Source: JBFMCC01 sp037445635
Lineage (GTDB): Bacteria > Chloroflexota > Anaerolineae > Anaerolineales > Villigracilaceae
Assembly (NCBI GenBank): GCA_037445635.1
Contig: JBBIKC010000013.1
Span: forward strand, 8,501 to 72,500
Length of the DNA: 64,000 bases
Direction: 5' to 3'
This document shows, piece after piece, positions 43,185 to 51,126 of the stretch. The stretch's first letter is position 1, and each line of letters begins with the position of its first letter. A program made the translations under genes and the position numbers. Below the pieces are notes generated by a model that had not been told where the DNA came from, did no database searches, and saw only the letters and a list, made by a program, of their open reading frames with translations.

Positions 43185-44374
43185 TCGCGCGCCGCCGCAA
43201 TCGACTCGGCGTAAAGTTTGGCCAGCGCGCCCACCTGCGACTCGATCGAGAATTTATGGCTGAGTTCGGACGAGTTGCGGCCGAAGGCGCGCCGCAGCGC
43301 GGGATTATCCAGAAGCCGAGAGACGGCCGCGCTGAAGGCGTCCACATCCATAGGCGTGGCAAAGCCATTCGTCGCTTCTTCCAGAATGCCTTCGAAGGCG
43401 TCGTCCCACACGGCAACGACCGGAAGTCCCGAAGCGATGGCTTCCACCATCGCCAGACATTGGGTCTCGGTGGTTGAGGCGGAGAGGAACACTTCGGCAT
43501 CATGCAGAAGGCCCGGCAGTTCGGCGCGGTTCACGACACCCAGGAAATGGATGCGCCCGCCGAAGCCGGTGGCCGCGGCCTGCGCTTCCAGTTTGGCGCG
43601 GGCGTTGCCGTCTCCGGCCAGGACGAAGTGGGCGCGGTCGTCCTGCGCGGCCACCCGCGCGAAGGCCTCGATCAAAAAGTCCACGCGCTTTTCCGCGCCG
43701 AGCCGACCAACGTAGAGAAGCAGGCGCGCGTCGGCATCCAGCCCGAGCCGCCGCCTGAACGTCCCCGGCGCTTTCGCCTTCTGGAAACTGCTCAGGTCGA
43801 TCCCGTTGGGGATGACGTGAATCGGGCGGCGCACTTTCTGCGCGAGGAGCATCCGCTCGAACTTGGGCGAGGGCACCACGATCTGACTGCCGAGGTTGGT
43901 GGTGGCCGTGCTGAACCAGCGCGCCGCGCGGCGAATCACGGGCGTCCCGCCGACGACTTTGATGTAATGGGTATAGTCGGTGATCGAGGTGTGGTACGTG
44001 TAGATCAACGGCAGACTGCGCGCCGAGGCGGTGATGTACGCCAGCAGGCCCACCGTCAGCGGGCTGTGCGCGTGCAGGACGTCGAAGCGGCTGCGATGCA
44101 GGGACCAGGTGGTGCGCGGCGTGCCCGGCACGGCAACGTAGATGGGCGGTTTGTTGATGTACTTCAGGGACGGGATGCGATAGACTTTCGGCTCTTTATC
44201 CTGATAGCCGGGGAAGCGCGGCGCGAACACGATCACTTCGTGGCCGGCCTCGCGCAGACCCTGCACCACGAGTTGCAGGGAGACCGCCACGCCGTTAACC
44301 TGGGGCGCGTATGTATCAGTGAACATGCCGATCCGCATGGGGCCATGATGACTGTTTCCCGAATGAGCGGCCAT
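43175..44374 (-). CDS. Glycosyltransferase family 4 protein (PimB/MgtA-like)
   Basis: A 399-residue GT-B enzyme. It has RIGMFTDTYAPQVNGVAVSLQLV, HAHSPLTVGLLAY, LLYVGRLGAEKRVDFLIEAFARV and SASTTETQCLAMVEAIASGLPVVAV, which carries the E-x7-E motif of retaining GT4 enzymes. It closely follows the pattern of diacylglycerol or phosphatidylinositol glycosyltransferases. I chose the start at 44372-44374 because AGGAG lies four bases upstream; the internal ATG at 44338 has no such site. It is more likely a membrane glycolipid enzyme than part of the polysaccharide locus. Confidence 0.88.
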   Translation of the reverse strand: MAAHSGNSHHGPMRIGMFTDTYAPQVNGVAVSLQLVVQGLREAGHEVIVFAPRFPGYQDKEPKVYRIPSLKYINKPPIYVAVPGTPRTTWSLHRSRFDVLHAHSPLTVGLLAYITASARSLPLIYTYHTSITDYTHYIKVVGGTPVIRRAARWFSTATTNLGSQIVVPSPKFERMLLAQKVRRPIHVIPNGIDLSSFQKAKAPGTFRRRLGLDADARLLLYVGRLGAEKRVDFLIEAFARVAAQDDRAHFVLAGDGNARAKLEAQAAATGFGGRIHFLGVVNRAELPGLLHDAEVFLSASTTETQCLAMVEAIASGLPVVAVWDDAFEGILEEATNGFATPMDVDAFSAAVSRLLDNPALRRAFGRNSSELSHKFSIESQVGALAKLYAESIAAAREAV

Positions 44375-44384
44375 GAATCTCCTG

Positions 44385-44606
44385 TCACGTCTTCGAAGAG
44401 GTTTCGGATTTCACGGACGGGTCGAACGGCGTAATCGTCTTGGCGCGGCGCATCAGTTCGCGGCGGGTGAGCATTACGCGCCGCCCGCAGACGCGGCACT
44501 CCAGGCCGATGTCCGCGCCCAGACGCGTCACCGTCCATTCGTATGATCCGCACGGATGCGGTTTTCTCATACGGACCAGGTCCTTCACTTGCAAGTCTGG
44601 GAGCAT
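44385..44606 (-). CDS. DUF951 family protein
   Basis: A 73-residue protein. KDLVRMRKPHPCGSYEWTV and LECRVCGRRVMLTRRELMRR match DUF951, with conserved cysteines in PCG and CRVCG that could bind zinc. The function is unknown. The ATG at 44604-44606 lies seven bases after TATAAT (44613-44618 read on the minus strand), so it may be leaderless. It is divergent from the phosphoribosyltransferase gene and 10 bases from the GT4 gene. Confidence 0.85.
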   Translation of the reverse strand: MLPDLQVKDLVRMRKPHPCGSYEWTVTRLGADIGLECRVCGRRVMLTRRELMRRAKTITPFDPSVKSETSSKT

Positions 44607-44680
44607 GTTGGGATTATACTCCGCCCGCGAAGCGATTGTGATGTGATAAACTAGCGTCAATCTGTTCCCCGGAGTCTCCC

Positions 44681-45229
44681 ATGTCCCGCGAAACCTACGC
44701 CATCGAAATCGCCGGTCTCAAACGCGAATTGCGCCTGTTCGAGATCAAGCCCGGACTGCGCATTGCCATCCTCAACATTCTGGGCGACACGGAACTGGTG
44801 CAGGCCTGCGCCCGAGAACTGGGAAAGCGCCTCAACGGCCTGGACTTCGACCTGATCGTCTCGGCCGAGGCCAAATCCATCCCCCTGGCCTACGCGCTGG
44901 CCGTGGAGACGAAGAAGCCGTACGTGATTCTGCGCAAGACGTACAAGCCGTACATGGGCGATGCCGTCAAGGCCGAGACTCTCTCGATCACCACCGGCCA
45001 GCCGCAGGTTTTGATTCTGGACGAAAAAGACCGCGAGACCGTCAAAGGGAAAAAGGTGCTCGTCGTGGACGATGTGATCAGCACCGGCTCCACCCTGCAA
45101 GGGATGCACATGGTGCTCGACAAAGCCGGGGCGAAAGTGGTCCGCGAGGCCGCGATCCTCACCGAGGGCGACCGCGCCCAATGGGAGAACATCGTCTCAC
45201 TCGGACATTTGCCGCTGTTCACCGATTGA
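44681..45229 (+). CDS. Phosphoribosyltransferase family protein (adenine/xanthine PRT-like)
   Basis: A 182-residue type I PRTase. The PRPP loop is VLVVDDVISTGSTLQGM (about 126-142), with FDLIVSAEAKSIPLAYALA upstream; the AEAKSIPLA segment is like APRT/XPRT-type proteins and PurR-like regulators. It could salvage a purine or act as a regulator; the base cannot be named. The ATG at 44681 follows CCCGGAGTCTCCC. A short terminator hairpin lies over its stop codon. Confidence 0.83.
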   Translation: MSRETYAIEIAGLKRELRLFEIKPGLRIAILNILGDTELVQACARELGKRLNGLDFDLIVSAEAKSIPLAYALAVETKKPYVILRKTYKPYMGDAVKAETLSITTGQPQVLILDEKDRETVKGKKVLVVDDVISTGSTLQGMHMVLDKAGAKVVREAAILTEGDRAQWENIVSLGHLPLFTD

Positions 45230-45467
45230 TGCGAATCAATTTTTTCTTTTCCTCGCGGGCCATTGCTTTGATGGCCCGTTCCCTTTTCATCGCCCCCGTG
45301 CGGTCGGGCAACTCTTCCACATAGACCAGTTTCACCGGCCGCCGCGTCCGTGTGTAACGCGAGCCGCGTCCGGCATTGTGCTGGCTCTCGCGGCGCGGCG
45401 GATCGGTCGTCCAGCCGGTGTAAAGCGTCCCGTCGGCACATTCGAGAATATAGCAGTAAAACGGCAT
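45219..45467 (-). CDS. GIY-YIG nuclease family protein (UPF0213-like)
   Basis: An 82-residue stand-alone GIY-YIG domain. The hallmark is CYILECADGTLYTGWTTDPPRR (Y-x9-11-Y-x-G, then Arg), followed by a basic RYTRTRRPVKLVY and ending with REEKKKLI. Such proteins are related to SLX1/UvrC nucleases and their role is unclear. The start overlaps the tyrA stop by one base, and the 3' end overlaps the convergent phosphoribosyltransferase gene by 11 bases. Confidence 0.9.
   Translation of the reverse strand: MPFYCYILECADGTLYTGWTTDPPRRESQHNAGRGSRYTRTRRPVKLVYVEELPDRTGAMKRERAIKAMAREEKKKLIRINR
45225..45250 (+). terminator. Intrinsic terminator of the phosphoribosyltransferase gene
   Basis: ATTGAT-GCGA-ATCAAT forms a six-pair hairpin with a GNRA loop, followed by a run of T (45239-45245, then more T after C). 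It begins inside the last codons of the plus-strand gene and also lies in the 3' end of the GIY-YIG gene. Confidence 0.6.
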
Positions 45468-46468
45468 TACTTCTTTTTCTTCTTATCCAGGTTGGGGGCG
45501 AGCAACGTGCCGAGAAAAGTCTGTTGCATGCGTTCGCCGAAGGAGGGGACTTTGATCTCCTCGAATTCCTCACCCGCCCATGCCGCGCTCAGGCGCTCGT
45601 TGAGCCAGGTGAGGCCGCCCTCATAAGCCAGGTTGATGCGTTCCGCGAGTTCGTCATCGGATTGATCCACGTTCGCGCGCAAATGCTGGAGCGCGGAAAT
45701 GGCGTTATCCAGCACGCGCAGGACGTTGACGCGGTTATTCAGCACGGCCTCGCGCAAGGACTCGGCCTGGTCGTGATAGAGCGCGGCCGCGGCGGTCATT
45801 GCATACGGACGCCCGGCCAGTTTGCGCGCTTCCTTCCAGCCCGGCTGATCCACCGTGGCTTCCAGGAATCCCACCGAAAGCAACTGCGGCAGAGTGTGCA
45901 GGGCGGCCATGATGCCGTCCGCTTCGACGGGATCGGCGAACATGGGCGAAGCCCCCAGCAGTTCCAGCAGGTCAGTCGTTTTCTTGACGGCCTTCTCGGT
46001 CGCGCCGCTGGAGGGACAAACCAGGAACACCCCCTCTTTGAACAGGTCGGCGCGGGCGTAACGCGGCCCGGCTCCGAGGTCCAGCAAATGATCGGGGCCG
46101 ATGGAGGGCACCAGTCCCACGTGGAAACGTCCCGCCGGGAGCAGTTCCTTCACCCAGCCCGCGACGATTCCCTTGAGAGGCGCGGTGTCCACGACCAGCG
46201 CGTCCTCTTTCAGGTCCGGCGCGATGATCTCCAGAGTCTCGCGCAATTCGTTCAACGGAACGGCCAGCACCACCAGTTCCGCGCCGCGCACCGAGGCGGG
46301 CAGGTTCAGGTGCACTTCGTCCACCGCGCCTTTGGCCTGCGCCTCTCTGGCAACGGCCGGCTTTTTATCGTGCCCGACGCGCTTGATCGCCTCTTTGTAC
46401 GGTTCCAGCGCCAGCCCAATGGATGCGCCGATCTGCCCGAGACCGATGATGGAAATTTGAACAGCCAT
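45467..46468 (-). CDS. tyrA: Prephenate/arogenate dehydrogenase family protein
   Basis: A 333-residue protein. The NAD(P) motif is IIGLGQIGASIGLAL at 7-21, then LVVLAVPLNELRETLE, VVDTAPLKGIVAGWV and HVGLVPSIGPDHLLDLG, which fits the TyrA-type prephenate dehydrogenase superfamily although the canonical HPMAG stretch is altered. The C-terminal part is helical (LREAVLNNRVNVLRVLDN). It catalyses the oxidative step to tyrosine. The promoter (46492-46507) carries the palindromic -10 element shared with tsaE. Confidence 0.8.
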   Translation of the reverse strand: MAVQISIIGLGQIGASIGLALEPYKEAIKRVGHDKKPAVAREAQAKGAVDEVHLNLPASVRGAELVVLAVPLNELRETLEIIAPDLKEDALVVDTAPLKGIVAGWVKELLPAGRFHVGLVPSIGPDHLLDLGAGPRYARADLFKEGVFLVCPSSGATEKAVKKTTDLLELLGASPMFADPVEADGIMAALHTLPQLLSVGFLEATVDQPGWKEARKLAGRPYAMTAAAALYHDQAESLREAVLNNRVNVLRVLDNAISALQHLRANVDQSDDELAERINLAYEGGLTWLNERLSAAWAGEEFEEIKVPSFGERMQQTFLGTLLAPNLDKKKKK

Positions 46469-46491
46469 GGAATTCCTCTCAAGATGAGATA

Positions 46492-46507
46492 GGCAGATTA
46501 TACTGCC
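46492..46507 (-). promoter_or_regulatory. tyrA promoter: -10 box inside an inverted repeat
   Basis: Minus-strand GGCAGTATAATCTGCC, identical over 16 bases to the element before tsaE (43169-43184). The -10 box ends about 28 bases upstream of the tyrA ATG. Confidence 0.6.
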
Positions 46508-46525
46508 TCCATCCCCCGGAATCGT

Positions 46526-46554
46526 GAGAGCCAGGGACGCCGACCCTGGCTCTC
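46526..46554. other. Perfect inverted repeat between tyrA and ogt
   Basis: GAGAGCCAGGG and CCCTGGCTCTC form an 11-bp perfect stem with a 7-base loop. There is no T-run on either side, and it lies between divergent genes, so it is more likely an operator or a hairpin repeat than a terminator. Confidence 0.5.
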
Positions 46555-46619
46555 GCTTGAAAGGAGGAGAAGAGAAATCACCTTACGACGCTATATTAGC
46601 ATTGTTGTCCTAATCGTAC

Positions 46620-46649
46620 TTGACGCCAAACCTACGCTTGCCCTACGAT
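46620..46649 (+). promoter_or_regulatory. Predicted promoter of the ogt operon
   Basis: TTGACG (46620-46625), an 18-base spacer and TACGAT (46644-46649) resemble a sigma-70 promoter about 50 bases before the ogt start. Confidence 0.4.
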
Positions 46650-46700
46650 TGTTCGACAACTTGCAGGGTTGTTAAGGGAAATGCCCGTTTTGGAGGCAGA

Positions 46701-47222
46701 ATGCGCGCAGAACTCCCAATTTTCATCGGCTCGGCCCGCACGCCGCTGGGCATCTTCTGGATGGGAATGTCCGAGAACGGACTGGCGGCTGTGGAATGGG
46801 ATGACAGCAAGGCGGACTTCGACCGTTACCTGATCAAACGACTCAAGCGGCCGGTCATCGCGGACCCCGCGCGGGTGGCGGCGGCGCTTCGCGAACTGGA
46901 CGAGTATCTGCGCGGCGCCCGAAGGACCTTTTCCCTCCCGATTGACTGGGACTTGCTCCGTCCCTTTCAGCGGGAGGTGCTGAAACTGGTTTATGCCATT
47001 CCGCGCGGCGAGACGCGCACCTACAGCGAGATCGCGCACCAGCTGCGACGCCCGCGCGCGGCGCGCGCCGTCGGACGCGCCAACGCAACCAACCCGATGC
47101 CGATTGTGATTCCCTGCCATCGCGTCATCGGCGCGGACGGCAAACTGCACGGCTACGGCGGCGGGGAAGGTCTGAAAACGAAAGCATGGTTGCTCAAATT
47201 GGAAGGAGCAGTGATCGCATGA
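46701..47222 (+). CDS. ogt: Methylated-DNA-protein-cysteine methyltransferase
   Basis: A 173-residue protein of normal Ogt/MGMT length. The active-site Cys lies in VIPCHRVIGADGKLHGYGGG. Upstream are the DNA-binding PFQREVLKLVYAIPRGETRTYSEIA and NATNPMPI motifs. It repairs O6-alkylguanine by suicidal alkyl transfer. The ATG at 46701 follows GGAGG by four bases. It overlaps the GH26-like lipoprotein gene as ATGA. Confidence 0.95.
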   Translation: MRAELPIFIGSARTPLGIFWMGMSENGLAAVEWDDSKADFDRYLIKRLKRPVIADPARVAAALRELDEYLRGARRTFSLPIDWDLLRPFQREVLKLVYAIPRGETRTYSEIAHQLRRPRAARAVGRANATNPMPIVIPCHRVIGADGKLHGYGGGEGLKTKAWLLKLEGAVIA

Positions 47223-48430
47223 GTCGCCCTGTGTCGAGGAAGCAACGACTGAAGTCGTTACTACGAAATTATACAAGAGGTCTATTTGTAATTTTGATCC
47301 TCGCAGCCTGCGCGCCGCAGGTCACTCCAACGGACATTCCGACAATCCCTCCCATCGAACCTCCAACTGCCTTGCCCCCTGCGACAGAAACGACAGTCCC
47401 ACCGACAGAAACGCCGCTACCATCGAGTGAAATACCCCTCCCACCGCCCGGCAGCCTCTATCACGGGGTCTATCCCGGCGGAATCACCGGCGAGGAAAGC
47501 GACTTGACGATCAACGACCTGCGCTCCTACGAAGAGACCGTCGGCAAGACCGCGGTCTGGGTGTACTTCTCGCACAACTGGTACGAAGGGCGCGGGTTCC
47601 CGCTCGAAACGGTCACATGGATTCGCGAGGCGGGCAGTATCCCGTATATCCGCATGATGTTGCGCTCCAGCGCGGAGCAGGACATGGCCGAGCCGCTCTT
47701 CACGCTGCAGGCCATCATTGACGGCCAATTCGACGAAGATTTGCGCGCCTGGTGCGACGCGGCGCGCGATTCTGAATCGCCTCTGCTGGCCGAGTTCGGT
47801 ACAGAGATGAACGGCGAATGGTTTTCGTGGAACGGCGTCTGGAACGGCGGCGGCGCGGCAAACGGCTACGGCGACGCGGACCAGCCCGACGGTCCCGAAC
47901 GCTTTCGGGACGCGTATCGTCACATCGTCCAGTCCTGCCGCGAGGCGGGCGCGGACAACATCACCTGGGTCTTTCACGTCAACGCGGACGACTGGCCCGC
48001 CGTCGAGTGGAATCGCTTCGAGAATTACTATCCCGGCGGCGAATGGATTGATTGGGTGGCAGTCAGCGTGTACGGCGCGCAGACGCCCGAAGACGATTAC
48101 TGGGACAGTTTCAGCGGCTACATGGATTCAGCCTACGCGCGGCTCGATCAACTTGCCCCCGATAAGCCGGTCATTCTCGCCGAGTTCGGCGTGACCAAGA
48201 ACAATCCGCTCGGCGACCAGGCTGTCTGGGCGCGCGCCGCGCTGGAGGACATTACGTCCTTCCGTTCGCCGCGGCTGATCGGCTTCTCGTGGTGGAACGA
48301 ATGGTGGCAGAACGACGACATCCCCGCCCACGACACCACCATGCGCGTGCAGGACAACCCCGAACTGGCGGCGGTGTTCCAGGAACTGGTCGGGGACAAC
48401 TCGATTGTGCTGGGCAGGGTCACGCCGTGA
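47219..48430 (+). CDS. GH26-like (beta-mannanase superfamily) lipoprotein
   Basis: A 403-residue secreted lipoprotein. A signal peptide ends in the lipobox LAAC (Cys31), followed by a Pro/Thr/Glu-rich linker to about residue 80. The catalytic domain has LAEFGTEMNGEWFSWNGVWNGG, matching the GH26 acid/base Glu context, and KPVILAEFGVTKNN, matching the nucleophile Glu. GH26 enzymes cleave beta-mannans or related glucans. It shares a four-base overlap with ogt, an odd partner. Confidence 0.8.
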   Translation: MSRPVSRKQRLKSLLRNYTRGLFVILILAACAPQVTPTDIPTIPPIEPPTALPPATETTVPPTETPLPSSEIPLPPPGSLYHGVYPGGITGEESDLTINDLRSYEETVGKTAVWVYFSHNWYEGRGFPLETVTWIREAGSIPYIRMMLRSSAEQDMAEPLFTLQAIIDGQFDEDLRAWCDAARDSESPLLAEFGTEMNGEWFSWNGVWNGGGAANGYGDADQPDGPERFRDAYRHIVQSCREAGADNITWVFHVNADDWPAVEWNRFENYYPGGEWIDWVAVSVYGAQTPEDDYWDSFSGYMDSAYARLDQLAPDKPVILAEFGVTKNNPLGDQAVWARAALEDITSFRSPRLIGFSWWNEWWQNDDIPAHDTTMRVQDNPELAAVFQELVGDNSIVLGRVTP

Positions 48431-48511
48431 GGCGAGGAAAGAAAGATTCACGCGGCCTCGTCCAACTTGCGTTGTTGCTTTAATGGCGATATGCAAAACA
48501 AGGAGAATGGA

Positions 48512-49408
48512 TTGAAAACCAAACACTGGATCGTTTTTGTCCTGCTCGGCCTCATCTGGGGTTCGTCCTTCCTGTGGATCAAGATCGGCGTGCAGGAGAT
48601 CGGGCCGATGGCGCTGGTGGCTTTCCGCATGTTGTTCGGCGCGTTGTCCGCCATCGCGATCGGGGCGTTCATGAAAGTCAACTGGCCGCGCGACCGCAAG
48701 ACCTGGCTGACCTTTGCCATCATCGGCCCGGCCAGCCTCGCCATCCCCATCTTCTTCATCTCGTGGGGCGAGCAGACCATTGATTCGGCGGTAGCGGCCA
48801 TCCTCAACGCTACCGTGCCGCTGTTTACCATCGTCATCGCCCATTACTCCCTGCACGATGACAAGATGACCGTGCCGAAGGTGCTCGGCCTGCTAATCGG
48901 CTTCGCGGGTGTGGTGATTCTGCTCAGCAAAGACTTGATGGCCGGCGCGCACAGTTCCGCCATCGGACAGGCGGCGGTGATCCTGGCCTCGCTTTTCTAC
49001 GCGGGCAGCGCGGTGGCAGCGCGTAAATTCACCCAGCATGTGGAGGGTGTGGCGCGCGGCGCCATGCCGCTCATCACCTCCACGATCTTTATGTGGATCA
49101 TTGCACCGCTGGTGGAAAAGCCCTTCCTCGTTCCCGCATTGCCCATTACCTGGGTGGCCGCGCTGTGGCTGGGCGTGCTCGGCTCGGGACTGGCGATGAT
49201 CATGTTCTATTACCTGCTTCACGAGATCGGCCCCACGCGCGCTTCGCTGGTGACCTACCTCTTTCCAGTCGGCGGTGTGATTCTCGGCGTCATCTTTCTC
49301 GATGAGCGCCTGTCCTGGCAGTTGCTGGCAGGCACGATCCTGATCATTTCGAGTCTTGCAGTTGTCAACCGGCAGCCGAAGAGACAAATCGCGGAACAAC
49401 AGGGATGA
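48512..49408 (+). CDS. EamA/DMT superfamily transporter
   Basis: A 298-residue protein with ten membrane helices in two EamA repeats: FVLLGLIWGSSFLWIKIGVQ in the first, and WLGVLGSGLAMIMFYYLLHEIGPTRASLVTYLFPVGGVILGVIFLDE in the second. The substrate is unknown; amino acids or other metabolites are typical. A TTG start at 48512, preceded by AAGGAG six bases away, is preferred; the ATG at 48491 has no ribosome site. It overlaps era by four bases. Confidence 0.88.
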   Translation: MKTKHWIVFVLLGLIWGSSFLWIKIGVQEIGPMALVAFRMLFGALSAIAIGAFMKVNWPRDRKTWLTFAIIGPASLAIPIFFISWGEQTIDSAVAAILNATVPLFTIVIAHYSLHDDKMTVPKVLGLLIGFAGVVILLSKDLMAGAHSSAIGQAAVILASLFYAGSAVAARKFTQHVEGVARGAMPLITSTIFMWIIAPLVEKPFLVPALPITWVAALWLGVLGSGLAMIMFYYLLHEIGPTRASLVTYLFPVGGVILGVIFLDERLSWQLLAGTILIISSLAVVNRQPKRQIAEQQG

Positions 49409-50313
49409 AGGCAGACTTTCGTTCAGGGTTTGTTTCCATCGTCGGGCGTCCGAATGTGGGTAAGTCCACGCTGGTCAATGCACTGCTTGGACAAAAGGTG
49501 GCGGCCGTCTCGCCGCGGCCGCAGACCACCCGCCGGCGCCAACTCGGAATCCTCACCACCGAATCCGCGCAACTGGTCTTCGTGGACACGCCCGGCCTGC
49601 ACATGCCGCGCCACAAATTGGGCGAGTATTTGAATCAGGAGGCGCAGGAGTCCCTCGAAGGCGTGGACGCGGTCGTCTGGCTGGTGGACGTGACGACCGA
49701 CCCGACCGAGGAGGACGCGCGCCTCGCGTCCCTGCTGCCGCGTCGGACTCCGCTCGTGCTTGGCCTGAACAAAATAGACCTGGTCTCGGCTGAGGCGTTG
49801 ACTCGGCGTCAGGCCGCGTATCAAGCCTTGGTCCAGGAAGAAGCGAGGGCGGTTCAGTTGTCCGCGACACGCGGCGATGGCCTCCCTCATTTGCGCGATT
49901 TGCTGATTTCCTTTCTCCCCATCCACGAACCAGAATTTCCCGAAGATCAAATCACCGACCTGTACGAAAAAGAGATCGCCGCGGACCTGATCCGCGAGGC
50001 GGCGCTCATCAAACTGCGCGACGAGGTGCCGCACGGGCTGGCCGTGCGGATTGACGAGTTCAAGGAACGTGAGAACGGCATGGTTTACATCGCGGCCACG
50101 TTGTTCGTGGAGCGCGAGTCGCAGAAGGGAATCGTCATCGGCGAGGGCGGGAAGATGCTCAAGCAGATCGGCACTTCAGCGAGGGCGGAAATTGAAGCAA
50201 TGGGCGGACGGCGCGCCTTTCTGGAACTGCGCGTGAAGGTGCTGAAAGACTGGCGCAACAATGAGGAGTGGCTGAGGCGGTTTGGGTATAAAATAAAAAA
50301 GAAGAAACGATAG
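49405..50313 (+). CDS. era: GTPase Era
   Basis: A 302-residue protein with GRPNVGKSTLVNAL (G1), SPRPQTTRRRQLG (G2), VDTPGLHMPRHKLGEYL (G3), LNKIDL (G4) and LSATRGDG (G5), followed by a KH domain whose GEGGKMLKQIGTSARAEIE contains the GxxG-like loop. It binds 16S rRNA and helps assemble the 30S subunit. It is translationally coupled to the EamA gene. A dispersed repeat follows its stop. Confidence 0.97.
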   Translation: MKADFRSGFVSIVGRPNVGKSTLVNALLGQKVAAVSPRPQTTRRRQLGILTTESAQLVFVDTPGLHMPRHKLGEYLNQEAQESLEGVDAVVWLVDVTTDPTEEDARLASLLPRRTPLVLGLNKIDLVSAEALTRRQAAYQALVQEEARAVQLSATRGDGLPHLRDLLISFLPIHEPEFPEDQITDLYEKEIAADLIREAALIKLRDEVPHGLAVRIDEFKERENGMVYIAATLFVERESQKGIVIGEGGKMLKQIGTSARAEIEAMGGRRAFLELRVKVLKDWRNNEEWLRRFGYKIKKKKR

Positions 50314-50318
50314 GTTTC

Positions 50319-50381
50319 ACCGCGAAGAAAGGAAGAGCGCGAAGACGGCCTAACTTCGCGAAGTTCAAAGGCCTTCGCGGT
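50319..50381. repeat. 63-bp repeat with ACCGCGAAG ... CTTCGCGGT ends
   Basis: Nine-base inverted ends ACCGCGAAG (50319-50327) and CTTCGCGGT (50373-50381) enclose CGCGAAG and CTTCGCGAAG words. It lies between era and the YhhN gene. The copy at 60873-61026 starts with 22 of 24 matching bases and has an extra insertion. Confidence 0.7.
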
Positions 50382-50404
50382 TCAAACAGATTCGGGAGGG
50401 CACA

Positions 50405-51067
50405 ATGATTTACCCGCTCATCGCGTTGACCTTCGCCGCGCTCGAGGCGCTGGCGCTGGCAAAAAAATGGTTCAGGTTGGAATTCGTCGCCAAGCCCGCC
50501 GTAATGATCGTGCTGTTTATCTATTTGTGGACGACCATCGGGCTGGCGGGCGCGCCGTTGTGGTTCGGATTGGGGATTCTTTTCTCGCTGATAGGGGATG
50601 TGCTCCTGCTGTGGCTCGACCGCATGTTTTTGTACGGGCTGGCCGCGTTCCTGCTGGCGCAAATCGCCTACGTCGTCGGATTCAACCTGCCTCCCTCGCC
50701 CGTCTCGTGGCTGGGACTGTTCCTGGCTTTCATTATCGGATTGGGCGGGGCGCGCGTAATCCGCCGCATCCTGTCCGGGCTGGCCGAAAAGGGACAGACG
50801 CGCAAGCGCATCCCGGTGGCGGTCTACGGCACAGTCATTTCGCTGATGCTGCTCTCGGCCATGCTCAAACTGAACGATCCCGCCTGGAGCGCTACTGCCT
50901 CCCTGATGGTTGCGCTGGGCGCGTTCCTGTTCTATCTATCGGACATCATCCTGGCATGGAATCAGTTCGTGACCCCCATCAAAAACGGACGAGTTTTGAA
51001 TATTGCCTCCTATCACGCTGGACAGATTCTGCTGATCGCCGGGGTGGTCATTCAGTTTACACGTTGA
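50405..51067 (+). CDS. YhhN family (TMEM86-like) membrane protein
   Basis: A 220-residue protein with about eight membrane helices. It has FVAKPAVMIVLFIYLW, GILFSLIGDVLLLWLD (GDxxL), FLFYLSDIILAWNQF and NIASYHAGQILLIAGV, the conserved YhhN set; animal relatives are lysoplasmalogenases. The stop codon lies in a repeat arm at 51063-51072. It probably follows era in an operon after a repeat-filled gap of 91 bases. Confidence 0.88.
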   Translation: MIYPLIALTFAALEALALAKKWFRLEFVAKPAVMIVLFIYLWTTIGLAGAPLWFGLGILFSLIGDVLLLWLDRMFLYGLAAFLLAQIAYVVGFNLPPSPVSWLGLFLAFIIGLGGARVIRRILSGLAEKGQTRKRIPVAVYGTVISLMLLSAMLKLNDPAWSATASLMVALGAFLFYLSDIILAWNQFVTPIKNGRVLNIASYHAGQILLIAGVVIQFTR

Positions 51068-51126
51068 AGGTTGAACGTTGTCAGTTGCGGGCAGAAACCT
51101 TCGACCTGCAACTTTGAACCTTCAAC
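51063..51126. repeat. Repeat hairpin carrying the stop codons of two convergent genes
   Basis: GTTGAAGGTT (51063-51072) pairs with AACCTTCAAC (51117-51126), and inside it AGTTGCGGG (51083-51091) nearly pairs with CCTGCAACT (51105-51113). The TGA of the YhhN gene (51065-51067) and that of the YitT gene (51122-51124, minus) fall in the two arms. It may serve as a bidirectional hairpin and belongs to the GTTGAACGTTGAAGG word family. Confidence 0.7.

Noticed and set aside
46526..46554. Intrinsic terminator of tyrA or ogt
   Set aside because: It is upstream of both divergent genes and lacks a T-run.
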